In this document: positions 19,130 to 28,727 of the stretch, piece by piece
How positions within the stretch are numbered: position 1 is the first letter of the stretch
Layout of the letters: each line of letters opens with the position of its first letter
From: Clostridiaceae bacterium
GTDB taxonomy: Bacteria > Bacillota > Clostridia > Peptostreptococcales > Peptostreptococcaceae
Direction: 5' to 3'
Assembly (NCBI GenBank): GCA_902362365.1
Contig: CABIVQ010000020.1
Span: 1 to 50,682 of the forward strand
Length of the DNA stretch: 50,682 nt
The notes under the pieces: model-generated
The model's input: only the letters and a program-made list of their open reading frames with translations
The model's database searches: none
What the model was told of the DNA's origin: nothing
Position numbers and translations under genes: made by a program

Positions 19130-20380
19130 ATGAAAGTATTAGTTGTAGGTGGTGGCGGAAGAGAACACGCTATTTGTTGGAAATTAAGTAATGAACAAAA
19201 TGTAGAAGCAATATTTTGTGCACCAGGTAACGCAGGAATTGAAAGTGTAGCTAAGTGTATAAGTATTGGTGACAGTGATATAGATGAACTTCTAAGTTTT
19301 GCAAAAGAGAATGAAATAGACTTAACAATAGTGGGACCAGAGGTTCCACTTGTTAAGGGTATAGTTGATGCTTTTGAGAAAGAAGGTTTAAGAATATTTG
19401 GACCAAATAAAAACTGTGCTCAATTAGAAGGTAGTAAAGCTTTTTCTAAGAATTTTATGATAAAACACAACATACCTACTGCAAAGTATAAAGAGTATAC
19501 GGATTTAGATGAGGCCATTAGTGAAGTAGATAGCTTTGGTTATCCAGTAGTAATAAAAGCTGATGGTTTAGCAGCAGGAAAAGGTGTTGTAATACCTACA
19601 AATAAAGAAGAAGCAGTGGCTACTTTAAGAGAAATGATGGAAGATAAGAAGTTTGGAGATGCTGGTAATAAAATAGTAATAGAAGAGTTTCTAAAGGGAA
19701 TTGAAACATCTGTATTAGCCTTTGTAGACAATAATACTATAATGCCTATGGTAAGTGCAAAAGACCATAAGAAAATATATAACTATGAAGAAGGTCCAAA
19801 TACAGGTGGTATGGGTACTTTCTCTCCAAGTGAAATATATACAGATGAGTTAGCTGAAAATATAAAAACTAATATATTAGATGCAACATTAGAAGGATTT
19901 AGAAAAGATAACTTAAATTATAAAGGTATATTATTTGTAGGGCTTATGATAACTGAAGATGGACCTAAAGTTCTTGAGTATAATACAAGATTTGGAGATC
20001 CTGAAACACAATCAGTTTTATTTAGATTAGATACAGATTTAAATAAAATAATGAATGCAATTATAGATAATAAATTAAGTGAAATAGAAATAAATTATAA
20101 GAATGAAGAAGCGGTTTGCGTAATGCTTACATCAGGAGGATATCCTAATTCTTATGAAAAGGGGAAAATAATAACTGGAATACAAAATCTAGATAAAGAT
20201 ATAGTGGTTTTCCATAGTGGAACTAAGATGGTAGATGGAAACTTAGTTACAAATGGAGGAAGAGTAATCGGAATAACTGCAAAGGCAGAGACGGTAAAGG
20301 ATGCAGCAGCAAAGGTATATGAAAATATTAAGAAAATAAGCTTTGAAGGTATGCATTATAGAACTGATATAGGAGTTTAA
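19130..20380 (+). CDS. purD: Phosphoribosylamine--glycine ligase
   Basis: PurD joins glycine to phosphoribosylamine with ATP. The 416-residue ATP-grasp enzyme begins KVLVVGGGGREHAICWKL, then shows VGPEVPLVKGIVDAF, VIKADGLAAGKGVVIP, GPNTGGMGTFSP and EYNTRFGDPETQ with the metal-binding acidic residues. AGGAGG lies before the ATG. purL follows after 28 bases. Confidence 0.97.
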   Translation: MKVLVVGGGGREHAICWKLSNEQNVEAIFCAPGNAGIESVAKCISIGDSDIDELLSFAKENEIDLTIVGPEVPLVKGIVDAFEKEGLRIFGPNKNCAQLEGSKAFSKNFMIKHNIPTAKYKEYTDLDEAISEVDSFGYPVVIKADGLAAGKGVVIPTNKEEAVATLREMMEDKKFGDAGNKIVIEEFLKGIETSVLAFVDNNTIMPMVSAKDHKKIYNYEEGPNTGGMGTFSPSEIYTDELAENIKTNILDATLEGFRKDNLNYKGILFVGLMITEDGPKVLEYNTRFGDPETQSVLFRLDTDLNKIMNAIIDNKLSEIEINYKNEEAVCVMLTSGGYPNSYEKGKIITGIQNLDKDIVVFHSGTKMVDGNLVTNGGRVIGITAKAETVKDAAAKVYENIKKISFEGMHYRTDIGV

Positions 20381-20408
20381 ATTTTTCTAAAAAGATGGGG
20401 GAAAAGGC

Positions 20409-23400
20409 ATGTTAAATACTGAAAATGTCAAAAGAATATTAGTTGAAAAAAGACAAGGCTTTGACCTTGAAGCTAAAGCTTTAAAGAAAGATTTAGTAGA
20501 AAGTTTGCACATAAATACTATAGAAGATATAAGGGTATTAAATAGATACGATATAGAAGGTATATCTGATGAAGCTTATGAAAATGCAGCAGAAAGTATA
20601 TTTTCTGAACCAAATCTAGATGTTGTTTATCATGAAGAAATATCTAATCTAGATAAAAAAAATAAAAGAGTATTTGCAATAGAGTATTTACCAGGTCAAT
20701 ATGATCAAAGAGGAGACTGGGCAGCTCAATGTATACAAATAGTTAATAATGGTGTTAGACCTACTATAAATACAGCAAGAGTATACATATTAAGTGGTAA
20801 TATAACTGATGATCAATTTGATAGAATAAAAAGATACTGTATAAATCCGGTAGATAGCAGAGAAGCAAGTTTAAATAAGCCACAAACTTTAAAAATAGAA
20901 ACTGAAATACCTACTTCAGTAGAAATATTAGATGGATTTACTGATTTAAGTAATGAAGGGTTACAAGATTTCTTAAAAACAAGAGGTCTTGCAATGACAA
21001 TATTTGACTTAGAGCATGTTCAAAATTACTTTAGAGATACGGAAAAAAGAAATCCTACTATAACAGAAATAAAAGTGTTAGATACTTATTGGTCAGATCA
21101 CTGTAGACATACTACTTTCATGACTGAAATAGAAGATGTTCAAATAGATGAAGGTAAGTATACAAATATAGTTAAAGAAGCTTATGATATGTATCTTGAT
21201 TCAAGAAAGAAAGTGTATGTAGATAGACAAAAAGATATATGCCTAATGGATATAGCTACTATAGCTATGAAAGAGTTAAGAAAAGATGGTAAGCTAGAAG
21301 ACCTAGATGTAAGTGAAGAAATAAATGCATGTAGTATAAATGTAGATGTTGAAATAGATGGTAAAGTTGAGCAATACTTAGTAATGTTCAAAAATGAAAC
21401 ACACAACCATCCAACTGAAATAGAGCCATTTGGTGGTGCGGCTACTTGCTTAGGTGGAGCTATAAGGGACCCATTATCAGGAAGAAGTTATGTATATCAA
21501 GCAATGCGTGTAACGGGAAGTGCAGACCCTAGAACTTCTTTAGAAGATACTTTACCAGGAAAGTTAATGCAAAGAAAAATAACTACTGAAGCAGCTAATG
21601 GATACAGTTCATATGGTAACCAAATAGGGTTAACTACAGGTCAAGTTGCTGAAGTTTATGATGAAGATTTCGTGGCTAAGAGAATGGAAATAGGTGCAGT
21701 TATAGCAGCAGTTCCCAAAGAAAATGTAGTTAGAGAAAGACCTAAGGCAGGAGACGTTATAATACTTCTTGGTGGGAAAACAGGAAGAGATGGATGTGGA
21801 GGAGCAACAGGTTCTTCTAAAGAGCATAGTGAAGAATCAATACTTACTTGTAGTGCCGAAGTCCAAAAAGGTGATGCACCTAATGAGAGAAAGATACAAA
21901 GATTCTTTAGACATAAAGAAGTTGCTCAGATGATAAAGAGATGTAATGACTTTGGTGCGGGTGGAGTTTGTGTTGCTATAGGTGAGATAGCTGATAGTTT
22001 AGATATAAACTTAGATTTAGTTCCTAAAAAATACGATGGACTTGATGGAACTGAACTTGCAATATCAGAATCTCAAGAACGTATGGCGGTTGCTATAAAT
22101 AAAGAAAATAAAGATAAATTTATAGAATTAGCTAAAGAAGAAAACTTAGAAGCTACTCATGTTGCTACAGTAACTGATACAGGATATTTAAGAATGTTTT
22201 GGAATGGAAAAGCAATAGTAGATGTTAATAGAGAATTCTTAGATACAAATGGTGTGAAACAAACTACGAAGGTTCATGTTAGTAAGGTAAATGAGGAAAA
22301 AACTTTCTTTAATTCTAATGAAGATACAAATAATAGTGTATGTTCATCAACTGGTGGAGTTTGCAGATGTAAGTCGTCAGAAGGATTATTAGATATAGCT
22401 ATAGCTAAAGAAATTTCATTAAAAGATAAATTTATAGAAATTTTATCCGATTTAAATGTTTGTTCACAAAAAGGATTAGTAGAAAAATTCGATAATACTA
22501 TAGGAAGTAATACTGTACTTATGCCGTTCGGAGGTAAGTACCAAAGTACACCTGCCCAAGGTATGGTTGCAAAGATACCTGTTCTTGGTGGAGAAACAGA
22601 TACTTCTACAATAATGACATATGGATACAATCCTAAAATAGGAAAATGGAGTCCATTCCATGGAGCTTTATATGCAGTAGTTGAATCTGTGTGTAAACTT
22701 GTGGCTATTGGGGGTAACTATAAGACAACAAGACTTACTTTACAAGAATATTTTGAAAAGCTTGGGGATAACCCAACTAAGTGGGGTAAACCATTCTCTG
22801 CTTTACTTGGGGCATTCTATGCTCAAAATAAACTTGAAATTCCTGCAATAGGTGGTAAGGATAGTATGTCTGGAACATTTAAAGATATAGAAGTTCCTCC
22901 AACATTAGTATCATTTGCTGTGGATACTGTGGATGCAAAACAAGTAGTATCTCCAGAATTTAAGAAAATTAATTCTAAGGTAGTAATGTTATGCACAGAA
23001 AGATTAGAAAATGGTGTTGTTAACTTTGATGAATTAAAGAAAAACTTAGAGAAATTAAGGGAACTTATACACAATAACCAAGTGTTATCAACATATGCAC
23101 TAGGATTTGCAGGTGTAGGTGAAGCTATAAGTAAGATGGCATTTGGTAATAAGATTGGATTTGAATTTAATGAAGAAGCGAGTACCCTATATGAAGATGT
23201 AAATAAATTATTTGAAGCGAACTATGGAAATGTAGTTATTGAATTAGCTGAAGATAATTTAAGTTTATTAAATGGATATAACTATATTGTATTAGGTAGT
23301 ACAAGAGAAAAAGAAAGTATAGTTATAGCAGAAGAAGAAATATCATTAGATGAACTATACAAAGTGCATTGTGATACTTTAGAGCCAATATTCCCTACTA

Positions 23401-24281
23401 AAGCTATAGAAGTTGATGATAAGATAGAAACTATTAACTTTATATCAGGTGGAGAAGCTAAAAAATCATCTATAAGTATAGTATCACCTAAGGTGTTTAT
23501 ACCGGCATTCCCAGGAACCAACTGTGAATATGACTCAGCTAGAGCGTTTGAAAAAGCTGGTGCTAATACAAGTGTAAAAGTATTTAAAAATTTAACTTAT
23601 AAAGATATAGAAGAATCTATAGACATAATAGTTAAAGAAATAAAGTCATCACAAATGATTATGCTACCAGGAGGGTTTAGTGCAGGAGATGAGCCGGATG
23701 GTTCAGCTAAATTCATAGCTACAGTATTTAGAAATGAAAGAGTAGCAGAAGCTGTAAATGAATTTTTAACTAAGCAAGATGGATTAATGCTAGGAATCTG
23801 TAATGGATTCCAAGCACTTATAAAACTTGGATTAGTTCCGTATGGTGAGATAAGAAAACCAAATGAAGATGCACCAACACTTACTTACAACAATATAGGT
23901 AGACATCAAGCTAAAATGGTTCAAACTAGAATAGCTTCTAACAAGTCTCCTTGGTTATCTAATACTTCTGTCGGAGATATACATAGTATAGCTATATCTC
24001 ATGGAGAAGGTAAGTTCGTTGCTAATGATGAAACTATGAGAGCTTTAATACAGAATGGACAAATAGCTACTCAATATGTAGATTTTAATGGAAATGCAAC
24101 TTATGATATAGATTTCAATCCTAATGGCTCCTTCTATGGAGTAGAAGGTATAACTAGTATAGACGGAAGAATACTAGGTAAGATGGGACACTCAGAAAGA
24201 GTTGGAAATCAAGTATGTAAAAATATCTTAGGTGAAAAAGACCAAATGATATTTGAATCAGGAGTTAAATACTTTAAATAA
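20409..24281 (+). CDS. purL: Phosphoribosylformylglycinamidine synthase, single-chain
   Basis: PurL converts FGAR to FGAM with glutamine and ATP. At 1290 residues it is the large single-chain form (as in enterobacteria and many clostridia), not the PurS/PurL/PurQ complex. The synthetase half has DTYWSDHCRHTTF, FKNETHNHPTEIEPFGGAAT and GGKTGRDGCGGATGSS. The C-terminal glutaminase has PAFPGTNCEYDSARAF, MLGICNGFQ with nucleophile cysteine at about 1131, and SHGEGKF. A short linker near residues 643-652 carries a cysteine cluster (VCSSTGGVCRCK) of unknown role. It is the last gene of the pur operon; a GGGG-type site precedes the ATG. Confidence 0.96.
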   Translation: MLNTENVKRILVEKRQGFDLEAKALKKDLVESLHINTIEDIRVLNRYDIEGISDEAYENAAESIFSEPNLDVVYHEEISNLDKKNKRVFAIEYLPGQYDQRGDWAAQCIQIVNNGVRPTINTARVYILSGNITDDQFDRIKRYCINPVDSREASLNKPQTLKIETEIPTSVEILDGFTDLSNEGLQDFLKTRGLAMTIFDLEHVQNYFRDTEKRNPTITEIKVLDTYWSDHCRHTTFMTEIEDVQIDEGKYTNIVKEAYDMYLDSRKKVYVDRQKDICLMDIATIAMKELRKDGKLEDLDVSEEINACSINVDVEIDGKVEQYLVMFKNETHNHPTEIEPFGGAATCLGGAIRDPLSGRSYVYQAMRVTGSADPRTSLEDTLPGKLMQRKITTEAANGYSSYGNQIGLTTGQVAEVYDEDFVAKRMEIGAVIAAVPKENVVRERPKAGDVIILLGGKTGRDGCGGATGSSKEHSEESILTCSAEVQKGDAPNERKIQRFFRHKEVAQMIKRCNDFGAGGVCVAIGEIADSLDINLDLVPKKYDGLDGTELAISESQERMAVAINKENKDKFIELAKEENLEATHVATVTDTGYLRMFWNGKAIVDVNREFLDTNGVKQTTKVHVSKVNEEKTFFNSNEDTNNSVCSSTGGVCRCKSSEGLLDIAIAKEISLKDKFIEILSDLNVCSQKGLVEKFDNTIGSNTVLMPFGGKYQSTPAQGMVAKIPVLGGETDTSTIMTYGYNPKIGKWSPFHGALYAVVESVCKLVAIGGNYKTTRLTLQEYFEKLGDNPTKWGKPFSALLGAFYAQNKLEIPAIGGKDSMSGTFKDIEVPPTLVSFAVDTVDAKQVVSPEFKKINSKVVMLCTERLENGVVNFDELKKNLEKLRELIHNNQVLSTYALGFAGVGEAISKMAFGNKIGFEFNEEASTLYEDVNKLFEANYGNVVIELAEDNLSLLNGYNYIVLGSTREKESIVIAEEEISLDELYKVHCDTLEPIFPTKAIEVDDKIETINFISGGEAKKSSISIVSPKVFIPAFPGTNCEYDSARAFEKAGANTSVKVFKNLTYKDIEESIDIIVKEIKSSQMIMLPGGFSAGDEPDGSAKFIATVFRNERVAEAVNEFLTKQDGLMLGICNGFQALIKLGLVPYGEIRKPNEDAPTLTYNNIGRHQAKMVQTRIASNKSPWLSNTSVGDIHSIAISHGEGKFVANDETMRALIQNGQIATQYVDFNGNATYDIDFNPNGSFYGVEGITSIDGRILGKMGHSERVGNQVCKNILGEKDQMIFESGVKYFK

Positions 24282-24318
24282 AATAAAGAGCTGCCTTTTG
24301 GTGGCTCTTTATTTTATT
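24280..24318 (+). terminator. Intrinsic terminator of the pur operon
   Basis: AAATAAAGAGC and GCTCTTTATTT pair around an inner TGCC/GGTG loop region, followed by a T-rich tail. Confidence 0.85.
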
Positions 24319-24362
24319 GTTAAAAATTACTTGTATATAAAATCAAAATTTTATAATATGTT

Positions 24363-24389
24363 TTAGCACTCATCGCTTGACAGTGCTAA
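24363..24389 (+). promoter_or_regulatory. CIRCE element (HrcA operator)
   Basis: TTAGCACTC, nine bases, then CAGTGCTAA: a CIRCE with one mismatch in the right arm (consensus GAGTGCTAA). It overlaps the -35 hexamer of the hsp20 promoter, so HrcA binding would block polymerase. Confidence 0.92.
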
Positions 24390-24404
24390 CAAAAGTGTTA
24401 TAAT
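24377..24404 (+). promoter_or_regulatory. Consensus sigma-A promoter of hsp20
   Basis: TTGACA (24377-24382), a 16-base spacer and TATAAT (24399-24404), both hexamers perfect, embedded in the CIRCE. Confidence 0.85.
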
Positions 24405-24429
24405 TAAATTTGTAAGGAAGGTGATATAT

Positions 24430-24864
24430 ATGAAATTAGTACCTAGAAGAAATAGAGGATATTTATTTGGTGATAGCTTTTTTGATGATTTATTCGAAGA
24501 TGAATTTTTTAAACCTGTAAATTATCAAAAAATGATGAAAGCTGATATTCAAGAACAAGGTAACAATTACATTATAGACATGGACTTACCTGGATTCAAA
24601 AAAGAAGATATAAGAATATCCTTAGAAAATGGATATTTAACAGTTGGTGCATTAAAAAATGAATCAAAAGAAGAAAAAAATGAAGAGAAAAACTATATTC
24701 ACAGGGAAAGATACACAGGTAAATGTTCACGTAGTTTCTATGTAGGAGATAGTATAAAAGAGGAAGACATAAAAGCTAAATATACTGATGGTATATTGCA
24801 AATTATCGTTCCGAAATCAAATGTAAGAGAAATAGAGCCTAAAAAATATATATCAATAGATTAA
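24430..24864 (+). CDS. Small heat-shock protein, Hsp20/alpha-crystallin family
   Basis: This is an ATP-independent holdase that binds unfolding proteins in the cytosol. The 144-residue protein has an N-terminal FFDDLFEDEFF segment, then the alpha-crystallin domain starting MKADIQEQGNNYIIDMDLPG and ending in GILQIIVPK, followed by a short tail with the oligomerisation-type REIEPKKY. The ATG at 24430 fits AAGGAAGG at 24414-24421; the GTG at 24421 lies inside that site. Control by HrcA is inferred from the CIRCE upstream. It is close to clostridial Hsp18. htpG follows but has its own leader. Confidence 0.94.
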   Translation: MKLVPRRNRGYLFGDSFFDDLFEDEFFKPVNYQKMMKADIQEQGNNYIIDMDLPGFKKEDIRISLENGYLTVGALKNESKEEKNEEKNYIHRERYTGKCSRSFYVGDSIKEEDIKAKYTDGILQIIVPKSNVREIEPKKYISID

Positions 24865-25040
24865 AAATAATATGATAGTTATCGAAAACTAAAGTACAGT
24901 TAAATAAATTTATAGGATATCAAGGTTAAGGTTAGAATATATGAGTTAATTATAATTTATATATTTTACCATTACCTATAGATATGCTATAAATTTTTAA
25001 TTTTATAAACTAAATGACATTTTTAAAAGGAGGGGTACTA

Positions 25041-26912
25041 GTGTCAGTACAAAAAGGTAGTATATCAATACATACAGAGAATATTTTCCCTATAATAAAA
25101 AAGTGGTTATATTCTGATAAGGATATATTTATAAGAGAGCTTATAAGTAATGGTTGTGATGCAGTAAGTAAGTATAAAAGGTTAGTTTCGTTGGGAGAAG
25201 CTAATGATGATGGGGAAAATAAGTACAAAATAACTGTATCAATAGACAAAGAGGAAGGAACTTTATGCTTTACTGATAATGGTATCGGTATGACTGAAGA
25301 AGAAGTAGAAAAATATATAAATCAAGTTGCTTTCTCTGGAGCAGAAGATTTCTTTAATAAGTATAAAGATAAGATGGAAGAAGCTAATGATATAATAGGT
25401 CACTTTGGTTTAGGATTCTATTCTTCATTTATGGTATCTAAAAAGGTACAAATAGATACAATGTCTTATGTAGAAAATGCAGAACCAGTTAGATGGGTAT
25501 CAGAGGATGGTCTTGAGTATGAAATATCTAAATCTGATACTAGGACAGGAAGAGGTACAAGTATAACTTTATACTTAGATGATGATAGCAAAGAATTTTT
25601 AAATGAGTATGAAGTAAGAACAGTGATAGAGAAATACTGTTCATTCTTACCAGTTGAAATATATTTAGAAGCTTCTGATAAGGATGAAAATGATAATAGT
25701 GAACTTGAAGTAAAACCTTTAAATGATGTTAATCCATTGTGGCTAAAATCACCGAAGGATTGTACAGATGAGGAGTATAAAGATTTCTATAGAAAGGTAT
25801 TTAATTCTTTTGATGAACCTTTATTCTGGATTCATTTAAATGTAGATTATCCATTTAATTTAAAAGGAATATTATATTTCCCTAAGTTAAATAATGAATT
25901 TGAATTAGTTGAAGGAAAGGTTAAACTTTATAATAATCAAGTATTTGTAGCAGACAATATAAAAGAAGTTATACCAGAGTTCTTATTATTGCTTAAAGGT
26001 GTAATAGATTGTCCAGATTTACCTTTAAATGTATCTAGAAGTTTCTTACAAAATGATAGAGATGTAAGTAAAATATCTAAGCATATAGTTAAAAAAGTAG
26101 CTGATAAATTAAAATCTTTATTTAATAACGAAAGAGAAGAGTATAATAAATTCTGGGATGATATCCAAGTATTTATAAAATTTGGATGTTTAAAAGATGA
26201 AGGTTTTTATGAGAAAATAAAAGATTATATATTATTTAAAGACATCGAAGGAAATCATATTACTTTAAATGATTATAAAGAAGTTTCAAAAGAAAAACAT
26301 GAAAATAAAGTATTTTATATTAGTGATGAAAAACAACAATCTCAGTATATAAAACTATTTAAGGATTATGGTCTAAATGCAATAGTGTTAGATTCAAGTA
26401 TAGATAACCACTTTATTTCATTTATGGAGTATAAAGAAGCAGGAACAAGCTTTAATAGAATAGATTCAGATATATCAGATGTATTAAAAAATAAAGAAGA
26501 ATCTAGCATGGAAGATGAAGATAAAAATCAATTAAAAGATTTATTTAAAAGTATATCTGAAGGTAAAATAAAAGAGTATTCTGTTGAAAGTTTAAAAAAT
26601 GAAGAAATTCCAGCTATGATATTAGTATCAGAGCATACAAGAAGAATGATGGAAATGCAATCTAGGTTTGCAGGTATGGATTTAGGAATGAATCTTCAAG
26701 AAGAAAAAACTCTTGTTATAAATGAAAAAAATCCTATAATACAAAAAATATTATCATTAAAAGATAATGAAGAGAAGAAAGAAAATATAGATTTAATATG
26801 CAATCAAATAATTGATTTAGCATTATTATCAAATAAGGAATTAAAACCAGAAGAATTAGAATCATTCATACAAAGAAGTAATAAACTTATGGGGATGGTA
26901 ATCTCTTTATAA
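25041..26912 (+). CDS. htpG: Molecular chaperone HtpG (Hsp90)
   Basis: HtpG is the bacterial Hsp90, an ATP-driven dimeric chaperone in the cytosol. The 623-residue protein starts at GTG (25041), placed 6 bases after AAAGGAGGGG; an ATG at 25014 lies upstream of that site and is rejected. The GHKL ATPase domain has IRELISNGCDAVSK, CFTDNGIGMTEEE and GHFGLGFYSSFMV. The middle domain includes the PLNVSRSFLQNDRDVSKI signature with the catalytic arginine. It stands alone between the hsp20 gene and a shared terminator, making a small heat-shock cluster. Confidence 0.95.
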   Translation: MSVQKGSISIHTENIFPIIKKWLYSDKDIFIRELISNGCDAVSKYKRLVSLGEANDDGENKYKITVSIDKEEGTLCFTDNGIGMTEEEVEKYINQVAFSGAEDFFNKYKDKMEEANDIIGHFGLGFYSSFMVSKKVQIDTMSYVENAEPVRWVSEDGLEYEISKSDTRTGRGTSITLYLDDDSKEFLNEYEVRTVIEKYCSFLPVEIYLEASDKDENDNSELEVKPLNDVNPLWLKSPKDCTDEEYKDFYRKVFNSFDEPLFWIHLNVDYPFNLKGILYFPKLNNEFELVEGKVKLYNNQVFVADNIKEVIPEFLLLLKGVIDCPDLPLNVSRSFLQNDRDVSKISKHIVKKVADKLKSLFNNEREEYNKFWDDIQVFIKFGCLKDEGFYEKIKDYILFKDIEGNHITLNDYKEVSKEKHENKVFYISDEKQQSQYIKLFKDYGLNAIVLDSSIDNHFISFMEYKEAGTSFNRIDSDISDVLKNKEESSMEDEDKNQLKDLFKSISEGKIKEYSVESLKNEEIPAMILVSEHTRRMMEMQSRFAGMDLGMNLQEEKTLVINEKNPIIQKILSLKDNEEKKENIDLICNQIIDLALLSNKELKPEELESFIQRSNKLMGMVISL

Positions 26913-26927
26913 ATTCAATTAATTAAA

Positions 26928-26984
26928 AAAAATAGGCTAATTTCAACTAACAAATAAGTTAGATTTGAAATAGCCTATTTTATT
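26928..26984. terminator. Bidirectional terminator between htpG and MFS transporter A
   Basis: AAAATAGGCTA-TTTCAA pairs with TTGAAATAGCCTATTTT around an inner CTAAC/GTTAG hairpin, with A and T runs on both sides. The two flanking genes converge on it. Confidence 0.85.
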
Positions 26985-26995
26985 TTTATATATTA

Positions 26996-28306
26996 TTAAG
27001 ATATTCTTTTTGTTTCATGAACATTGTTTTCTCTGTTTATTTTTAATATTGATGCACAAGCTACTAGTAATCCCACATAAGCGATTATAGCGTAGATTGT
27101 AGCAGAAATCCATGCAATATTCCATCCAAACTTATCTAATGTTACACCGAATATTGGAGTACCAATAGCAAAGCCTAAAGCAAAGAATAATTGTATTAAA
27201 CCAAGTATAGCACCGTATTCTCTATCACCAAATAGTGAACTTGTCATATATGATGGTCCCATAACATATGAAAACATTGATACACCGAATAATAATGTAA
27301 ATAAGTATCCAAGTGCATTTATTTTACCTATAAATAATAAGCATAATCCTGATATAACAACCAAAATACCTGAAAGACCAAATGATTTTGATAGTCCTAA
27401 TTTATCAAATAGAACTCCGCCAAATAAGTTACCAAAGATCGAAAATAATCCGAACATAGATGCTAATGTAGCTGAAGATATTAGTAGTATTCCTGAGCTT
27501 TCTAAGCTTTGGAAATAAGCTATAAATTGTAAAGCAAATCCACTAACATAGAATCCTACGAATATAAATGATATAGCAATTAGCCAAAACTGAGGCATTT
27601 TAGTTGTTTCAGCAATTGTATATCCCCAACTTACATGGTGTGAAACATCTTCTTGACCTTTTAATTTTTTCTTAGGAACATTAGCAGCCAATTCAGCCTC
27701 TGACTTAGGCATTCTTATAAGGAATATAGAAATTAATAATGAACCAATTAATGCAATTAGTCCGAATCTTAAATAAGCTCCTTTATAACCTATAGCAGGG
27801 TCAGTTAACCATTTACCAGCTAAAATTTGAAGGAATATGTTACCTAAACCTCCACCACAGAATGCAATACCTAGGGCAGTACCTTTATTAACTTTAAACC
27901 AAGCATTTATAAGAGTAGGAACTCCTATGGCAGAAACAATTGCATTTCCAAGTTGCACTATTGCGGCTATTATATAGTAAGCAAATAATCTATTTCCGGC
28001 AATTGAATATGCCATGAATCCACCGCCAACTAATATAGAACCTATTATAAATAAAAGTTTAGCATTTACTTTACTAAATAGTTTTCCTATAAACGGAGAT
28101 GCAATTGCAGATACAAAAGTACCTATAGTAAATATTAGGGTGAATGAAGCATAACTGAAACCCTCTGCATTTACAACATAATTTGTAAAAGTAGGTGGTA
28201 GGTTGGCTGCAACTCCAAATGGTATAGCTTGGATAAGTAAGCATGCTATAACAATTACCCAACCGTAAAAAAATTTATTTTGTTTACTGTTATCAGGTGT
28301 ACTCAT
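26996..28306 (-). CDS. OFA-type MFS transporter A
   Basis: This 436-residue, twelve-helix major facilitator protein has the layout of the oxalate/formate antiporter (OFA) family. It has an N-terminal FYGWVIVIACLLIQAIPFG segment, the loop SPFIGKLFSKVNAKLL after helix 2 and GVPTLINAWFKVNKGTALGI in helices 4-5. Family members move small carboxylates; the substrate is not readable. It is the first of three paralogues (with 30130-31440 and 36842-38128) that share the helix 4-5 and KWL motifs. AGGAGG precedes the ATG on the minus strand. It is divergent from an AGCS-like symporter gene. Confidence 0.85.
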   Translation of the reverse strand: MSTPDNSKQNKFFYGWVIVIACLLIQAIPFGVAANLPPTFTNYVVNAEGFSYASFTLIFTIGTFVSAIASPFIGKLFSKVNAKLLFIIGSILVGGGFMAYSIAGNRLFAYYIIAAIVQLGNAIVSAIGVPTLINAWFKVNKGTALGIAFCGGGLGNIFLQILAGKWLTDPAIGYKGAYLRFGLIALIGSLLISIFLIRMPKSEAELAANVPKKKLKGQEDVSHHVSWGYTIAETTKMPQFWLIAISFIFVGFYVSGFALQFIAYFQSLESSGILLISSATLASMFGLFSIFGNLFGGVLFDKLGLSKSFGLSGILVVISGLCLLFIGKINALGYLFTLLFGVSMFSYVMGPSYMTSSLFGDREYGAILGLIQLFFALGFAIGTPIFGVTLDKFGWNIAWISATIYAIIAYVGLLVACASILKINRENNVHETKRIS

Positions 28307-28727
28307 AAACTGATTTCCTCCTTGATTTTAAATTTATTATTTTAAAAATAGAATACGGTTTTGATTGCAGTAATAAGTTTGGCATAAATAACACAAAAAA
28401 TACATAATTAATAAAATTTGTAGATGATATATCATCAAAATTATAATGAAATAGCTAAACATATTACTGTATCAATAGCTATATGTATTTGTAATATAGT
28501 TAGGTTTTGCAATATCTAATAAAAAAATGTATTTTTGTATAAAAAAATATTAAAAGCTAGACTTATTAAAGACTATATACTAAACTTATATTATTTTACA
28601 AAGTTAGTAAGTAATGAATAAAAAGTATACAACGAGGAAGATTAAAGATATAATTAAGGATTTTAATAAAGCAGTGAATTATACAAAATAAGAAAATGAA
28701 ATTGCACTAATTATAGGAGGGTAATGA
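28307..28727. promoter_or_regulatory. Divergent control region, module A
   Basis: This 421-base gene-free region lies between MFS-A (left) and AGCS-A (right). It contains a perfect 14-base palindrome, GATGATATATCATC (28423-28436), a candidate operator. It also has AATAGCTA twice (28450 and 28475 areas) and TTTGGCATAAATAACACAA (28377-28395), weakly like the shared element of module B. No convincing promoter hexamer pair was fixed. Confidence 0.35.
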
